Positions 11,287-20,109 of a stretch of 64,000 nt of DNA are shown one piece after another (position 1 is the first letter of the stretch; every line of letters starts with the position of its first letter). The notes under the pieces are model-generated. The model did not search any database and was not told where the DNA came from. It saw nothing but the letters and a program-made list of their open reading frames with translations. The DNA lies in NCBI GenBank assembly GCA_958299035.1, contig CATQJL010000112.1, positions 16,096,880-16,160,879 of the forward strand, in the 5' to 3' direction. Position numbers and translations under genes: made by a program. Source of the stretch: Cylicocyclus nassatus. Taxonomy: Eukaryota; Nematoda; Chromadorea; Rhabditida; Strongylidae.

Positions 11287-12545
11287 ATATTCGAAAGTTG
11301 AGATTTTCGAATATTCGAATATCGAGTATATTCGAAAACTGAAAATTTCGAGTATTCGGCTTTCGAATTTCATTCGAAATCTCAGATTTTCGAATATTCG
11401 ACTTTTCGAATCACTCGCATTTGAATGGTTCGTTTGAATGATCGAATAATCGTTCGATTCGGTCCCAAGTACACTACCTATGAGAAACCAAAGCATTTAG
11501 GAATAAATTTTTTGAGGTAAGTTTCAAAATTAGACACTTTTTATGTTACAATTTACAATGAAAAAATGGTTTGGTGGTGAAATGAAGAGACTTAACCAAA
11601 AAGCGTACTTCTGGACGGTTGTGAAGAGATTTTTCGGACTTTGAAGAAAAGTATTTATCCTCATTGAGGGCTGTGGATTGACATACAGGGGTCACAACAG
11701 TATATGAATCTGTGGGCTGACATCAACTTAGACTTACAGTATGGAGCGATTTATCGATCGCTTTTCAGTGTTGTAATTTTACCGTTAAAAATTGAGAAGG
11801 ATTTTAAGACGTCAACAGCTGTTTGCCCAAGAAGAAATCAAAAAGGCCGATCTTACACTAACTTCTAAAGACACTATATAAAGAATTTGCACTTAACCGT
11901 AATGCTTCTTTTACAACTTATGCCAGGTACACCGTAACAGATGTTTTCCAACGCATTTCAAAAACGTGATTGCACATCTGAAAAACTTGAAAACTCGTGC
12001 ATAGTTAAATTAGCACACCTGCTACATAGATTTCAAATCTTTTTTTTGTGAAATTTTTTTTTGGATTTCTCATTTCGCAATTTTTATATATGCTGGAAGT
12101 TCATACCGTAGTGACACAACAAAAAAAAAACATGGGTGAATCGCTTTTTGCTATATTTGTAAGCTGAAGGCATTCCTACAGGATGTTACTTAGAGGTTGG
12201 CAAAAGACTTCTTGAAAGATATTAGCCATCAAACAGTGTTAGATACTCTTTGGACACCCTGGATATCGAATTCTCGAATATTCGATGCTTATCGAGTTTT
12301 CGAATTTCGAATATTCGGTGCTCATCGAATATATGAATATTCGATGGACATTGAATGATTGATTTAATGACCATGGAATATTCGCTATCGAATAACATCC
12401 AAAAATTGAGATTTTCGAATATTCAACTTTCGAATAAAATTCGAAATTGAAAATTCGAATATTCGACTATCGAATATTATTCGAAATCTCAGGCTTTCAA
12501 ATATTCGAAGTTTCGAATCATTCGCATTCGAATGGTTTATTAGAA
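11287..12545. repeat. TTCGAATATTCG-rich repeat block, copy B
   Basis: Arrays at 11287-11470 and 12262-12545 surround a middle part similar to copy A (GACGGTTGTGAAGAGATTTT at 11615 and 9394). Copy A and copy B are in direct orientation, so this is an old tandem duplication now separated by the mariner MITE. Confidence 0.6.
11686..12261. mobile_element. CAGGG-type MITE, degenerate copy
   Basis: The left end TACAGGGGTCACAACAG (11684) and right end GGACACCCTG (12252-12261) pair as inverted ends. The internal text CAACTTAGACTTACAGTATG matches the intact member at 37929-38601. The right TA has decayed to GA. Confidence 0.6.
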
Positions 12546-12789
12546 TAATTGAATAATCATTTGATTCGGTCCAAAGTATAATAAGCAATATGTCAAGTGA
12601 TAGGAATATGATGCGAAGGAGACGTATACTTCAGCGACGTTCGTAGTTTATTTTAAAATAAACAGCTTGGGTTTGAATTCGATGCCTCTTCATATCTGAG
12701 AGTGTAATAAAACTCTTTATCATTTTTTACGATTTTAACTCATAGAATATCAATATGGCAACAAACGGTTATAACAAAGTGCTTCGAAA

Positions 12790-12945
12790 AGCTGATTCCG
12801 CTCGGCCGGTGATGGTTCGCAGATTGCTCGGCTTTTGTCGGACAGCGCATAGCAATGGAACGACAAAAATCGAACGGCCCGGCAGAACTCAATCCCCTTG
12901 CATGGTGTTTGCTGGCCGCTCAGCCGACATTTTGTCTCAAACACT
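12790..12945. repeat. GC-rich patch, partner of 8185-8300
   Basis: Contains GCTCGGCCGG, GCTCGGCTTTTGTCGGAC and, inverted, GCTCAGCCGACATTTTGTC, giving an internally folded patch. It shares one block with 8185-8300. No gene is supported. Confidence 0.35.
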
Positions 12946-13015
12946 CATATTTAAGAGTGTGGGCATGCATTTACCTTAAGGATTCCTAACGTAATAGCTT
13001 AATTGGGACAACAAA

Positions 13016-13265
13016 ACTAAGAACGCAAAGGATCCGAACCTACACCTACATTATTTTGTGAGGCTATCTCTAAGCATCATACCGCAGCTACCGTCATTGA
13101 CGTTCCGATCGCGTTCCCCTTGAACGACCAAACTTAGCACAAATATCCCTCATTACTTTTTTCAAGGAACAATTTGCAGAAAGAAGTCAGATTTGGAAGT
13201 GAGGCAAGTGTGGTGGTATACATATCATCTTAAAAAGCAACGGACACCGAATATCCTTTCCTTGT
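13016..13265 (-). repeat. tRNA-like dispersed repeat, minus-strand copy
   Basis: On the minus strand the leader (ATTCGGTGTCCGTTGC) is followed by a tRNA-like part with an A-box-like TATGATGCTTAG and a B box GTAGGTTCGGATCC. It matches the copies at 20590-20830 and 24700-25200. It is a SINE-like repeat, not a tRNA gene: no acceptor stem pairs. Confidence 0.55.
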
Positions 13266-14454
13266 TAGATCAGACAATTCTTCGGTGTTTTTCTTTCCGA
13301 TCAAATCTATTAAATTTGGTACGTTGCTTACGTTTGATTTGCCTAATGAGTGAATACATAACTTCAGTTTGTAGGATTCTCTATCCAGAGTCTTATGACG
13401 CTATTAGGAGGCTGGTAACAACTTTGAAAACAATTGAAACTTATTATGTGACAGCCTTTAGTTCCAATAGTTGTATAATCCATTCATTCTTGATGATCAT
13501 GTTGCCATTGCATACGCAGTGCGCTTTGCCGTCTCTATCCTGGATATAAGTTTGATAAGATGCTAAAGATTTGCACATTTTTACAGCCTACATCATTTTG
13601 AGAAGATTTTATTTGAAAAGGAGGGAAACGGGAAGAAAAGTAAAATACCACTCTCATTGAGGTCCGTATGCATAAGCATCCCTGGGACGAAGAGAGCAAC
13701 ATCCTCTTTATGAAGGGTCCGCGCGCAAACGCCGCTGCGGCTTTTTTTAATCATTGGGGATGCCGCTCCTCATGCTACTCACGGAATGCAGACGGGACTT
13801 AGAGGGGTTGATATGTTCAAAAGTCAGGATGAAGACTACACAGGTGGACTTCGTGTGCAAACGACACATATGATCATATGAATTGACAAGACTTTATGAT
13901 TTATGGGCACTATTCCAACTAGTTGACTCCAAAAAAAAGAGAACCATGGATTTCCTAACTTCGCATAGGGTGTTATTTTGCACGCTGAACACGAATACCA
14001 CATTTATTTTGCACAGCATTGTGATATGGTGGAGCTACGGTAGGATTACGGTAGGGTTTGAAAGCACAAGCTTCGATTCCTACCGCAGCAGCATTTTCCC
14101 GGGTTACGGTGGTACAGTGGATGAGTCAGAACTCTGAATTAGCTCAAAACCTTGCCTAGAGGGTTCTTGAGCATGCTGGATACAAATATCATACTCCTTC
14201 GTTGAACAGCACCTTCTTATGGACACAGTGAGCTACAATGTGTAAATGGACAGCATGTTCGCTTTTCAGCCCACTTTAGATCCCAAATTCACGAAAAGGC
14301 TTTATCATGCGAAATGAGCGCGACATATGTGGTCGGCGTGTCAGAACCCTCTGCACAAAGTTTCAGGCAGGTCTATCACTTTGGCACCTATCGTACTCCT
14401 ACCGTATTCCGCGAAAAGATCCCAAAGCACAAAAAAGTAGAATAATTGTAATCA

Positions 14455-14745
14455 GCATGCTTAAAGGGCACCATCCACCCAGATTCTCGACTTCCGAGCT
14501 TTTGTCGTTTCAGGGCATTCTCATACCCACAGGACGGCTTTTCGGAACGGTGATCGGATAGACGCGCACGGATGAGCGGGCATGAATGGGAGGGCGGTGC
14601 CGCCTGAGGGTCCCCGCGCATCTTCGTTTTTCCGGGGCGATTTTTTCGCTTCCGAAGCGACATTTTGCGCCGCGACTCGGGCATTGGCTTGATAGGGAAC
14701 CCTACTATCATATGCTGCCAGAAGCTCAAGACCCTCAACAAGGGC
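14455..14745 (-). pseudogene. Fragment of an unidentified coding repeat, inverted relative to 6645-6850
   Basis: The minus strand encodes ELLAAYDSRVPYQANARVAA, QNVASEAKK and PRKNEDARGP..GTALP, matching the + strand fragment at 6645-6850. This copy keeps an open frame (14521-14740), which runs on into a neighbouring non-coding repeat. I do not recognise a domain. Confidence 0.4.
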
Positions 14746-14749
14746 TCGG

Positions 14750-15065
14750 CACAGCTGGCACCGGGTCAAGCTGGATATCGTTTTTAGGGCGGAAAGCAAA
14801 GGGGATATCGTTTCTCCGTGGTCCGGGCGGAGAAGAGCCGCAAGAATGCCGCCGGCAAGCCACCTGCATGCGTCCATCAAACAAGCAAAGGCGTTGTTCT
14901 CAGCCAAAACACAATAGTATGACACCAAACTTGGTGTGTACATGCGCGGTGGAGGCTCTGAACTATGGCCCAAGAATTAATGAAAACTTGAGTGAATGAA
15001 AGCTGTGCTGAACTTTCTTTTAAATTGGCTGGCACCGACACTTTGCTCACATAAGTTTTCATACT
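14750..15065 (+). repeat. GC-rich dispersed family (AAGCTGGATATCGTTTTT) with following ~175-bp unit
   Basis: CAAGCTGGATATCGTTTTTA, AAAGCAAAGGGGATATCGTT and GGTCCGGGCGGAG at 14768-14835 recur at 26795-26870 and, more diverged, at 28228-28305. They are followed by a unit with GACACCAAACTTGGTGTGTA (14921), as in the other copies. Non-coding. Confidence 0.6.
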
Positions 15066-15311
15066 TTTTTTACATAAGATGTATCTACACTGTAGAAGTT
15101 TACATACAAAGAAACAATTTCATAATGTTTTCTTTTCAGCATTTTACCATCTGAAAATTACTTGGTCTGCTCCGCAGTCGAAAAATCGGCCTTCTTAACT
15201 TCTCAGGATGTGATTCAACCACATGAAAAGCTCAGAAAGCTTTGAAAAGTTGTTCCATAAAATCTGCATGCATGAAAACCCCATTGCATACTTTTACATA
15301 ATCCAAAAATA

Positions 15312-15430
15312 ATGGTTTTCAAAAAGGTCAAAGGGGACATCGTTCGAAATTTTCAAGATCAAACGGGACTTCCTTTTTTAAAATTTCCTAGGTGCCAGCT
15401 CCTGCCGAGCCCTGCCATCAACTTAGGGCC
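15312..15430 (+). repeat. Fragment of the GC-rich dispersed family
   Basis: TCAAAGGGGACATCGTTCGA, then GTGCCAGCTCCTGCCGAGCC matches the first part of the copy at 28085-28320 (TTCAAAGGGGATATCGTTTT, then CCACCTCCTGCCGGGCCCTG). Confidence 0.5.
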
Positions 15431-15818
15431 TTTAAGAACTCCTCTAAACAACGTTTTAAACAGATTTGAAGTTTTGATCCATATACCGAATACCCAACCC
15501 TGAAAAAATGGCGCTACCTTACGAAATGAATATGATATTCATTCGAGGCGTGTCAAACTTTTGTGAAGCCGTCTAACGCCCACAATCATCCTGGAAAATG
15601 TGTCCCCGCCCCTCCACCGTTTCCTCGAAGGAACTGCTCGGAGCGCCACTACTTCCACCTACTATCTGAAACAAAGTATGCAACAAAGAAAGACAGGGGC
15701 CTTCAGGCAATTATGCACGTATTTTATCTTTTTTTGCAAAAGAATGGCACTGTACTACTAAGTTACTATTTGAACGCAATATCCTGTGAAACGAATTCAA
15801 CTGTTGTGTTCTTGTTAG

Positions 15819-16380
15819 GTGCTGGGATGGCGACCCAGATGTGCGTCCCAACAGTGAGCAAGTGAAGCAGTATTTTGCCATCTTGAAAAAAGTTTGTTTT
15901 GCTGTTTTAGACCTGAATATGATAAGTTCTGAAGATATTGTGCTTGTCTCTAGGCTTTTCCAAATGACAACCGTGATCTCATTGGTACCAACGCAAACGG
16001 GCATGCGGTTATTTCCCAGCTAAAATTGGTTAATTTTTTGTCGCTATCTTATAGTGCTAATTTTTTGTCAAAAATGTTTTTTGAGTACATTGGAGGAATT
16101 CAGGCTACTCCGTTCACACCGCAACATCGACGAGCTCGATCAGATCCCTTCATCAGTTATGTGCGTATTATTTACGTTTACAGAAAAGTCAAAGATTCCG
16201 AACTTTGAAGAATCGACGCTCGTCTCTTCTATGTGCAGATTTGGCTTCAGCCGGTAGCATGGAGGATGTATGCCCAAATCCAGAGAACACTGGTGTTGGT
16301 GATATAGAACAGGCCCAAAATGAGAATGTAGAACATGATCTTCCTCCCGGGTTTATGCGACCATATCTGCGATCTCTTGG
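15819..16380 (+). CDS. TAK1-like protein kinase, paralogue A, end of kinase domain and tail exons
   Basis: Four exons fit: 15819-15891, 15954-16028, 16104-16160 and 16184-16380. The first reads CWDGDPDVRPNSEQVKQYFA, the conserved end of a kinase C-lobe (W..DP..RP). The next read AFPN..., ATPFTPQHRRARSDPF and KSQRFRTLKNRRSS up to LPPGFMRPYLRSLG. Exon lengths 73 and 75 equal those of paralogue B and the phases agree. The last donor is GTGAGT at 16381, and the Penelope element is inserted only 14 bp further on. In B, a coiled-coil end follows; I cannot find its counterpart downstream of the insertion, so gene A is either truncated or continues in exons too diverged to recognise. Confidence 0.85.
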
Positions 16381-16394
16381 GTGAGTTTCAAAAT

Positions 16395-16406
16395 AGTCTT
16401 GGTTCT
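16395..16406. other. Target site duplication, left, of Penelope-like element
   Basis: AGTCTTGGTTCT here is repeated exactly at 19670-19681. The two copies bracket the Penelope-like insertion. Confidence 0.85.
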
Positions 16407-16629
16407 TATAGTAGAAGTACTTCTGTGCCAAACAGGTTTGTTAGGTGTTCTTTTATTTCCAATCACGGCCTAACGTTTCGACGCCTTTCGTCTTCCTCAG
16501 AGGCCTGAAAATGGCTCAAAGTGTTACCCGAGAAACGAGGCCATCAAGTACCATCTCCATTCCTGCTAGTTCTCAACCTTCGTTCAACATTCCTACCGCA
16601 AAAACTGCTATGCCAGAAGATGAACATAC
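16407..16629 (-). repeat. PLE terminal repeat (pseudo-LTR), 3' end of the element
   Basis: Near-identical over 223 bp to the inverse complement of 19400-19622. It contains the hammerhead motif at 16467-16505 in the same sense as the element's coding region. Confidence 0.92.
16467..16505 (-). ncRNA. Hammerhead ribozyme motif, sense to the PLE
   Basis: Read on the minus strand: stem I GGCCT, core CTGAGGA, stem II GACG/CGTC with a five-base loop after one extra A, then GAAACGTT, then stem I partner AGGCC. Cleavage is expected after the last T of ACGTT. Stem III is only the palindrome ACGT without a loop, so a single molecule can barely form it, while two molecules can pair ACGT with ACGT. This minimal form is described for hammerhead motifs of Penelope-like elements (Cervera and De la Pena). 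Activity is not tested here. Confidence 0.85.
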
Positions 16630-16717
16630 CCTGTGAACACCGCTATTTAGGATTCCGCACCGGAAATGATGGTCTTGGCGGATAGAATGGACTATACCAT
16701 ATAAGCACATAAGTGAT

Positions 16718-18751
16718 CTACAGTCTGCATAGAGATATGAAGGGGAGGAAGTCCGTGGTAATTGACAAACACTCATTTTTATTGTTCATTGCTGGATTCT
16801 TCGCAGAAATCCAGAATGCTTCTAACGCCTTCCTCGCCGAGGTTTCCTTCTCATGTGCCAAGATTTGGCATTTGATATTGAAATCGGCTCCACCATGCGA
16901 ATCGTGGCTATGTTTGCCCAAAGGTGAAAACAATGTTTTACGCCTTTTATCTGCAAGATGTTCTTTTAAGCGAGTACTAAGTGTTCTGCCGGTTTCTCCG
17001 ATGTAGATGGCATTGCAGCTAAGACATTCTAACTGATAAACCACTCCCATTTGTGCACAATCACCTATTTTGCCGTGCGGACAGACTACGCATCGATTAG
17101 TTATACAGTATCGATCGTAAAGTCTGTTTCGAACTAACTGCGTTTTGATATTGTCACCTGGGATGTCGACTAAAACAATATCATTTTGCAGTTGTGCACG
17201 TGAAATACATTTTCGAAATGCCGCACTGATGTTATCGGAAATAAATGGAAGGCACAGTGGGAGCTTATTATCGCGGATTTTGTTACTATTCGCCTGGTGT
17301 TGATCATGTGGCGAAGAATGGTAACCGTTGCTGCAAGCAATCTTGGAGGCCAGATCTCGCGACTCGCATCGTTCTCTTTCTCCGGAGCACATCTGCATAG
17401 CCGTTTCAAACATATTCTTGATCACCGCTCTTTTCATAGATGCAGGATGCGCTGATTTAACATTCAAAAGGATGTTCTTCGAGCTTTCTTTGCGGTACCA
17501 TTTCATGCTAACAATACCATTGGATAATCTTACTTGCGCGTTGAGGTAAGGCAGCCATCCGTCGTGTGGTGTCTCTCGTGTGAGCTTTATGTACTGCGAC
17601 TGCTGGTTCAAAATTTCGAAACACTTGTCCATTTCGGACTGTGTTGATGTAAATATACAACAGTCATCGATATACCGGCAGTACATTAGCGGCATGCGGG
17701 CTAGCACTGGTTCTTCGATCTTACTCATAAAACAAATGGCGAGAACCGGCGCCAACCTCTGACCCATAGCTAATCCGCGTATCTGGGCATAGTAAGTCCC
17801 AGACCATCTAAAGATGTTGCACTTCAAACATTCGCTTATAAGGGTCATAGTCCGCCTTTTGCCAAGCCCAAAAGTATTGATGGTGGTTGCATGTTTATCC
17901 AACAATTCCGATAGCGCTTGCAAGGCTTGTTCATTCTGCACATTAGCGTAGAGCGAAGTCACATCGAATGACTCGACTACAGTGCTCGGATCAAACTGAG
18001 CGCTTCGGACTTTTTCGATAAATTCACGAGAGTTGGATAAATGTGCTGGAACTTTGGGAAGCAACTGGCTCACTATCTTGTTCAAGAACCACGAAATTCG
18101 ATCGGTGGGACCGCCAACACAACTAATAATAGGTCTAATTTTGTAAGTATCCTCTGACATTGAGCTCATGTCCCGCAAAGAAAGCTTGTGCGTCTTAATC
18201 AGGCTGTAAAACACCGGACAACTTGGACATCTGAGTTTCAACCTCTTTATGAATCTGTCGTCAAGTCCGGCAGATTTTGCTATCACGGTCCAAGCGTCAT
18301 TCAGTTTTCTACACTGAGATCGGAAGTCTTTCGCAGAAACTACTCTGTACGTTGTGGTGTCCGCTAGATGAGCTGTTGTTACTCGACGATCCAGTTCTTG
18401 AGGCATTACTACGAATTCGCCTCCCTTATCGCTTACAGATAGTCGCACCGTGCCGTTCGAGATTAGCTCACGTATCTCTTTAAAACCTTGCCACTGTTTG
18501 GGTGTAAGGTTATTCTGATGTTGATGTTTTACTCTATTCAAAACTTCGAAAACACCAGAGCATAAGAGATGGAACTTCATATCTATCTCGGGGACGGGTG
18601 ATGGTTCTTTGTAAAACGATTGAGGGAAGGGAATGGTCGGTAGTAAGCTGTTATTATCGCGAGCTGCATCTGTTGGACTGCCGTATTTGGCTTTCAGTCT
18701 AAGAGTGTCTCTGAGCTTGTGCAAACTTCCCACTATCTTGCGGCAAGTCAT
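16718..18751 (-). CDS. PLE reverse transcriptase with C-terminal GIY-YIG endonuclease
   Basis: 677 residues from the first ATG; the true frame continues upstream through LLSLGPSFSPAQN to the frameshift near 18800. Reverse transcriptase motifs: FDVTSLY at about 262-268 (motif A aspartate), GLAMGQRLAP at about 326-335 (motif B) and YIDD at 360-363 (catalytic motif C). A linker with CVVCPHGKIGDC (about 556-567) precedes the endonuclease, which shows GVVYQL at about 571 and YIGETGR at about 585. Presence of RT plus GIY-YIG defines Penelope-like elements; the cysteine-rich linker is compatible with the Neptune/Nematis-type groups but this is an inference. The encoded enzyme would cut target DNA and prime reverse transcription of the element RNA. 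All visible catalytic residues are kept. Confidence 0.93.
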   Translation of the reverse strand: MTCRKIVGSLHKLRDTLRLKAKYGSPTDAARDNNSLLPTIPFPQSFYKEPSPVPEIDMKFHLLCSGVFEVLNRVKHQHQNNLTPKQWQGFKEIRELISNGTVRLSVSDKGGEFVVMPQELDRRVTTAHLADTTTYRVVSAKDFRSQCRKLNDAWTVIAKSAGLDDRFIKRLKLRCPSCPVFYSLIKTHKLSLRDMSSMSEDTYKIRPIISCVGGPTDRISWFLNKIVSQLLPKVPAHLSNSREFIEKVRSAQFDPSTVVESFDVTSLYANVQNEQALQALSELLDKHATTINTFGLGKRRTMTLISECLKCNIFRWSGTYYAQIRGLAMGQRLAPVLAICFMSKIEEPVLARMPLMYCRYIDDCCIFTSTQSEMDKCFEILNQQSQYIKLTRETPHDGWLPYLNAQVRLSNGIVSMKWYRKESSKNILLNVKSAHPASMKRAVIKNMFETAMQMCSGERERCESRDLASKIACSNGYHSSPHDQHQANSNKIRDNKLPLCLPFISDNISAAFRKCISRAQLQNDIVLVDIPGDNIKTQLVRNRLYDRYCITNRCVVCPHGKIGDCAQMGVVYQLECLSCNAIYIGETGRTLSTRLKEHLADKRRKTLFSPLGKHSHDSHGGADFNIKCQILAHEKETSARKALEAFWISAKNPAMNNKNECLSITTDFLPFISLCRL

Positions 18752-18792
18752 AGCGTTGATATTCTGTGCAGGGGAGAACGAAGGACCAAGGC

Positions 18793-19377
18793 TTAGAAGC
18801 TCGTGATGTTAGAAGATAGTTGAGTGCTGCCAATTATCGTGACTCTAGTTGTTACTTCATTCTCAGATGCAAGTCCATTGGAGCGGTAGCAGGGTTTGCT
18901 ACTTCTGTCACATGAACAATTTCTGCAGAGTTCAGTCAAAAGTCGGTCGTACTTTGCGCGGAGTTTGGATTTGATTCTAGACCGCATCGAATCACAGATT
19001 AGCTTTGACCCATCCTCAATCCTCCTCCAACGTTCACCAGGCATGAGACGTTTACAAGCTTGTTCTTTTGTGCTACATTTCAACAAGGTACTATACAATG
19101 ATCTCTGTTTTTCTTTGATGATAATCTTCAGGATAGATTGATAAATCTTCACAATCCTCGGATCATTTTCGCTGAGATCGCAGGTATATCCTAATTTCTT
19201 ATCCTTGATGAAATTAGGCAGCACATTCGTTTTCTGGCAACGTCGGAGGAATATTAAGGATTGGCGAGTAGCTATCGCTTTTTGTCGTAGCGACAGCGTT
19301 TCACGTGTTAAGCGAAACATATTCGGCGGTAAGTCTTCTAATAATTTAACAGTTTCGTTTTCTTTAAACCTGGGCAT
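18793..19377 (-). CDS. PLE N-terminal region, separated from the RT by a frameshift
   Basis: 194 residues starting MPRFKENETVKLLEDLPPNM and ending ...TIIGSTQLSSN before going out of frame. In the next frame the text resumes as HHELLSLGPSFSPAQN and runs directly into the reverse transcriptase. In intact PLEs these belong to one protein of the order of 850-900 residues, so a single indel near 18800 splits the frame. The region is basic and cysteine-containing (CRNCSCDRSSKPC) with no catalytic motif. It is most likely a recent inactivation or a sequencing error. Confidence 0.8.
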   Translation of the reverse strand: MPRFKENETVKLLEDLPPNMFRLTRETLSLRQKAIATRQSLIFLRRCQKTNVLPNFIKDKKLGYTCDLSENDPRIVKIYQSILKIIIKEKQRSLYSTLLKCSTKEQACKRLMPGERWRRIEDGSKLICDSMRSRIKSKLRAKYDRLLTELCRNCSCDRSSKPCYRSNGLASENEVTTRVTIIGSTQLSSNITSF

Positions 19378-19399
19378 AATTCGTAGGGTATGTTACAGC

Positions 19400-19622
19400 G
19401 TATGTTCATCTTCTGGCATAGCAGTTTTTGCGGTAGGAATGTTGAACGAAGGTTGAGAACTAGCAGGAATGGAGATGGTACTTGATGGCCTCGTTTCTCG
19501 GGTAACACTTTGAGCCATTTTCAGGCCTCTGAGGAAGACGAAAGGCGTCGAAACGTTAGGCCGTGATTGGAAATAAAAGAACACCTAACAAACCTGTTTG
19601 GCACAGAAGTACTTCTACTATA
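19400..19622 (+). repeat. PLE terminal repeat, inverted copy at the 5' side
   Basis: Inverse complement of 16407-16629 over its full 223 bp. It is in the opposite orientation to the coding region that it precedes. Next to it (19628-19669) is the beginning of the PLE reading frame (MPRFKESET...) in + orientation, so this side is the head of a second, truncated copy. Confidence 0.92.
19524..19562 (+). ncRNA. Hammerhead ribozyme motif in the inverted PLE terminal repeat
   Basis: Same sequence as the motif at 16467-16505 but on the + strand: CTGAGGA at 19529-19535, stem II 19537-19549, GAAA at 19550-19553, ACGT palindrome at 19553-19556, stem I arms 19524-19528 and 19558-19562. Relative to the coding region it is antisense; relative to the truncated second copy it is sense. 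Confidence 0.83.
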
Positions 19623-19627
19623 CGAAT

Positions 19628-19669
19628 TATGCCCAGGTTTAAAGAAAGCGAAACTTTTAAATTATTAGA
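19628..19669 (+). pseudogene. Truncated 5' scrap of a second PLE copy
   Basis: ATGCCCAGGTTTAAAGAAAG and on, reading MPRFKESETFKLL, repeats the start of the main PLE frame (19377 downward on the minus strand) in opposite orientation, then stops where the right target duplication begins. Confidence 0.85.
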
Positions 19670-19681
19670 AGTCTTGGTTCT
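19670..19681. other. Target site duplication, right, of Penelope-like element
   Basis: AGTCTTGGTTCT, exact copy of 16395-16406. The preceding bases (TTATTAGAAG) are also in the element, so one or two bases of the boundary are ambiguous. Confidence 0.83.
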
Positions 19682-19960
19682 CTTCTTTGTTTTTTTTTTA
19701 AACTTTCTCCCAAACAACAGATTCTAATAAACAGTAGAGTAAGTAAATAAGTAGAGTCCTCTTCATATTTTACACTCATATATCCAGAGGAAATTTTGTT
19801 GAACGAATTTCAGCCGAAGAAGGAATCCATGGAATCCACAAGATCCTTTCCTTCCCAATCCACTCCTCTTTGTGCAGCGGCTGTTTCCTAACTTGGAGGG
19901 CGCGATTACACGGTACACGATTGCTATGCATATATCGTCTGTCCCCCACAATCCTCATAA
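19682..19960. other. Unrecognised spacer after the PLE
   Basis: Nothing recognised; if gene A continues, this is intron. Confidence 0.35.
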
Positions 19961-20109
19961 GGTACATTCGAGTAGATTTGCCGCTTAATATAGTATGCTT
20001 GCACAGAAGGTGAAATGGGGTGATATTTGCGCGTGAAGAAATAGTTTAAGTTGTGACGCCGGCCATTGCAAGCACACTAATTAAGCGGGGAATCTACTCG
20101 ACTGTACCA
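19961..20109. repeat. Small palindromic MITE
   Basis: GTACATTCGAGTAGATTTGC and GCTTAATATAG at the left pair with TTAAGCGGGG and AATCTACTCGACTGTAC at the right. Arms of about 35 bp, non-coding interior. Confidence 0.6.

Larger units (their letters stand above)
6335..15818 (+). other. 9.5-kb repeat-filled intron of kinase A
   Basis: The donor GTATGT lies at 6335 and the matching acceptor TTGTTAG at 15818. The corresponding intron of paralogue B (40040-41506) is 1.5 kb. The extra length is repeats listed separately. Stretches with nothing recognised are 6335-6640, 7477-7640, 7761-8180, 8300-8920, 12546-12785, 13290-14450 and 15431-15818. Confidence 0.75.
16407..19669 (-). mobile_element. Penelope-like retroelement (PLE) inserted in a kinase A intron
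   Basis: The element is bounded by the 12-bp duplication AGTCTTGGTTCT. From left to right on the + strand it has a 223-bp terminal repeat (16407-16629, oriented with the element's 3' end), the reverse-strand coding region (16718-19377), the same 223-bp repeat inverted (19400-19622), and then a 5' scrap of a second copy's reading frame in the opposite orientation (19628-19669). This head-to-head arrangement with inverted pseudo-LTRs is known for PLEs. The coding region is broken once by a frameshift near 18800. Confidence 0.92.

Noticed and set aside
15841..16023. 60-codon frame reading through from the kinase A exon (KKVCFAVLDLNM...)
   Set aside because: Comparison with paralogue B shows a GT...CTAG intron at 15892-15953 and a different reading frame (AFPNDNRDLIG) in the next exon.
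17170..17762. Several short frames opposite the PLE reverse transcriptase
   Set aside because: Shadows of the 677-residue RT/GIY-YIG frame on the other strand or frame.
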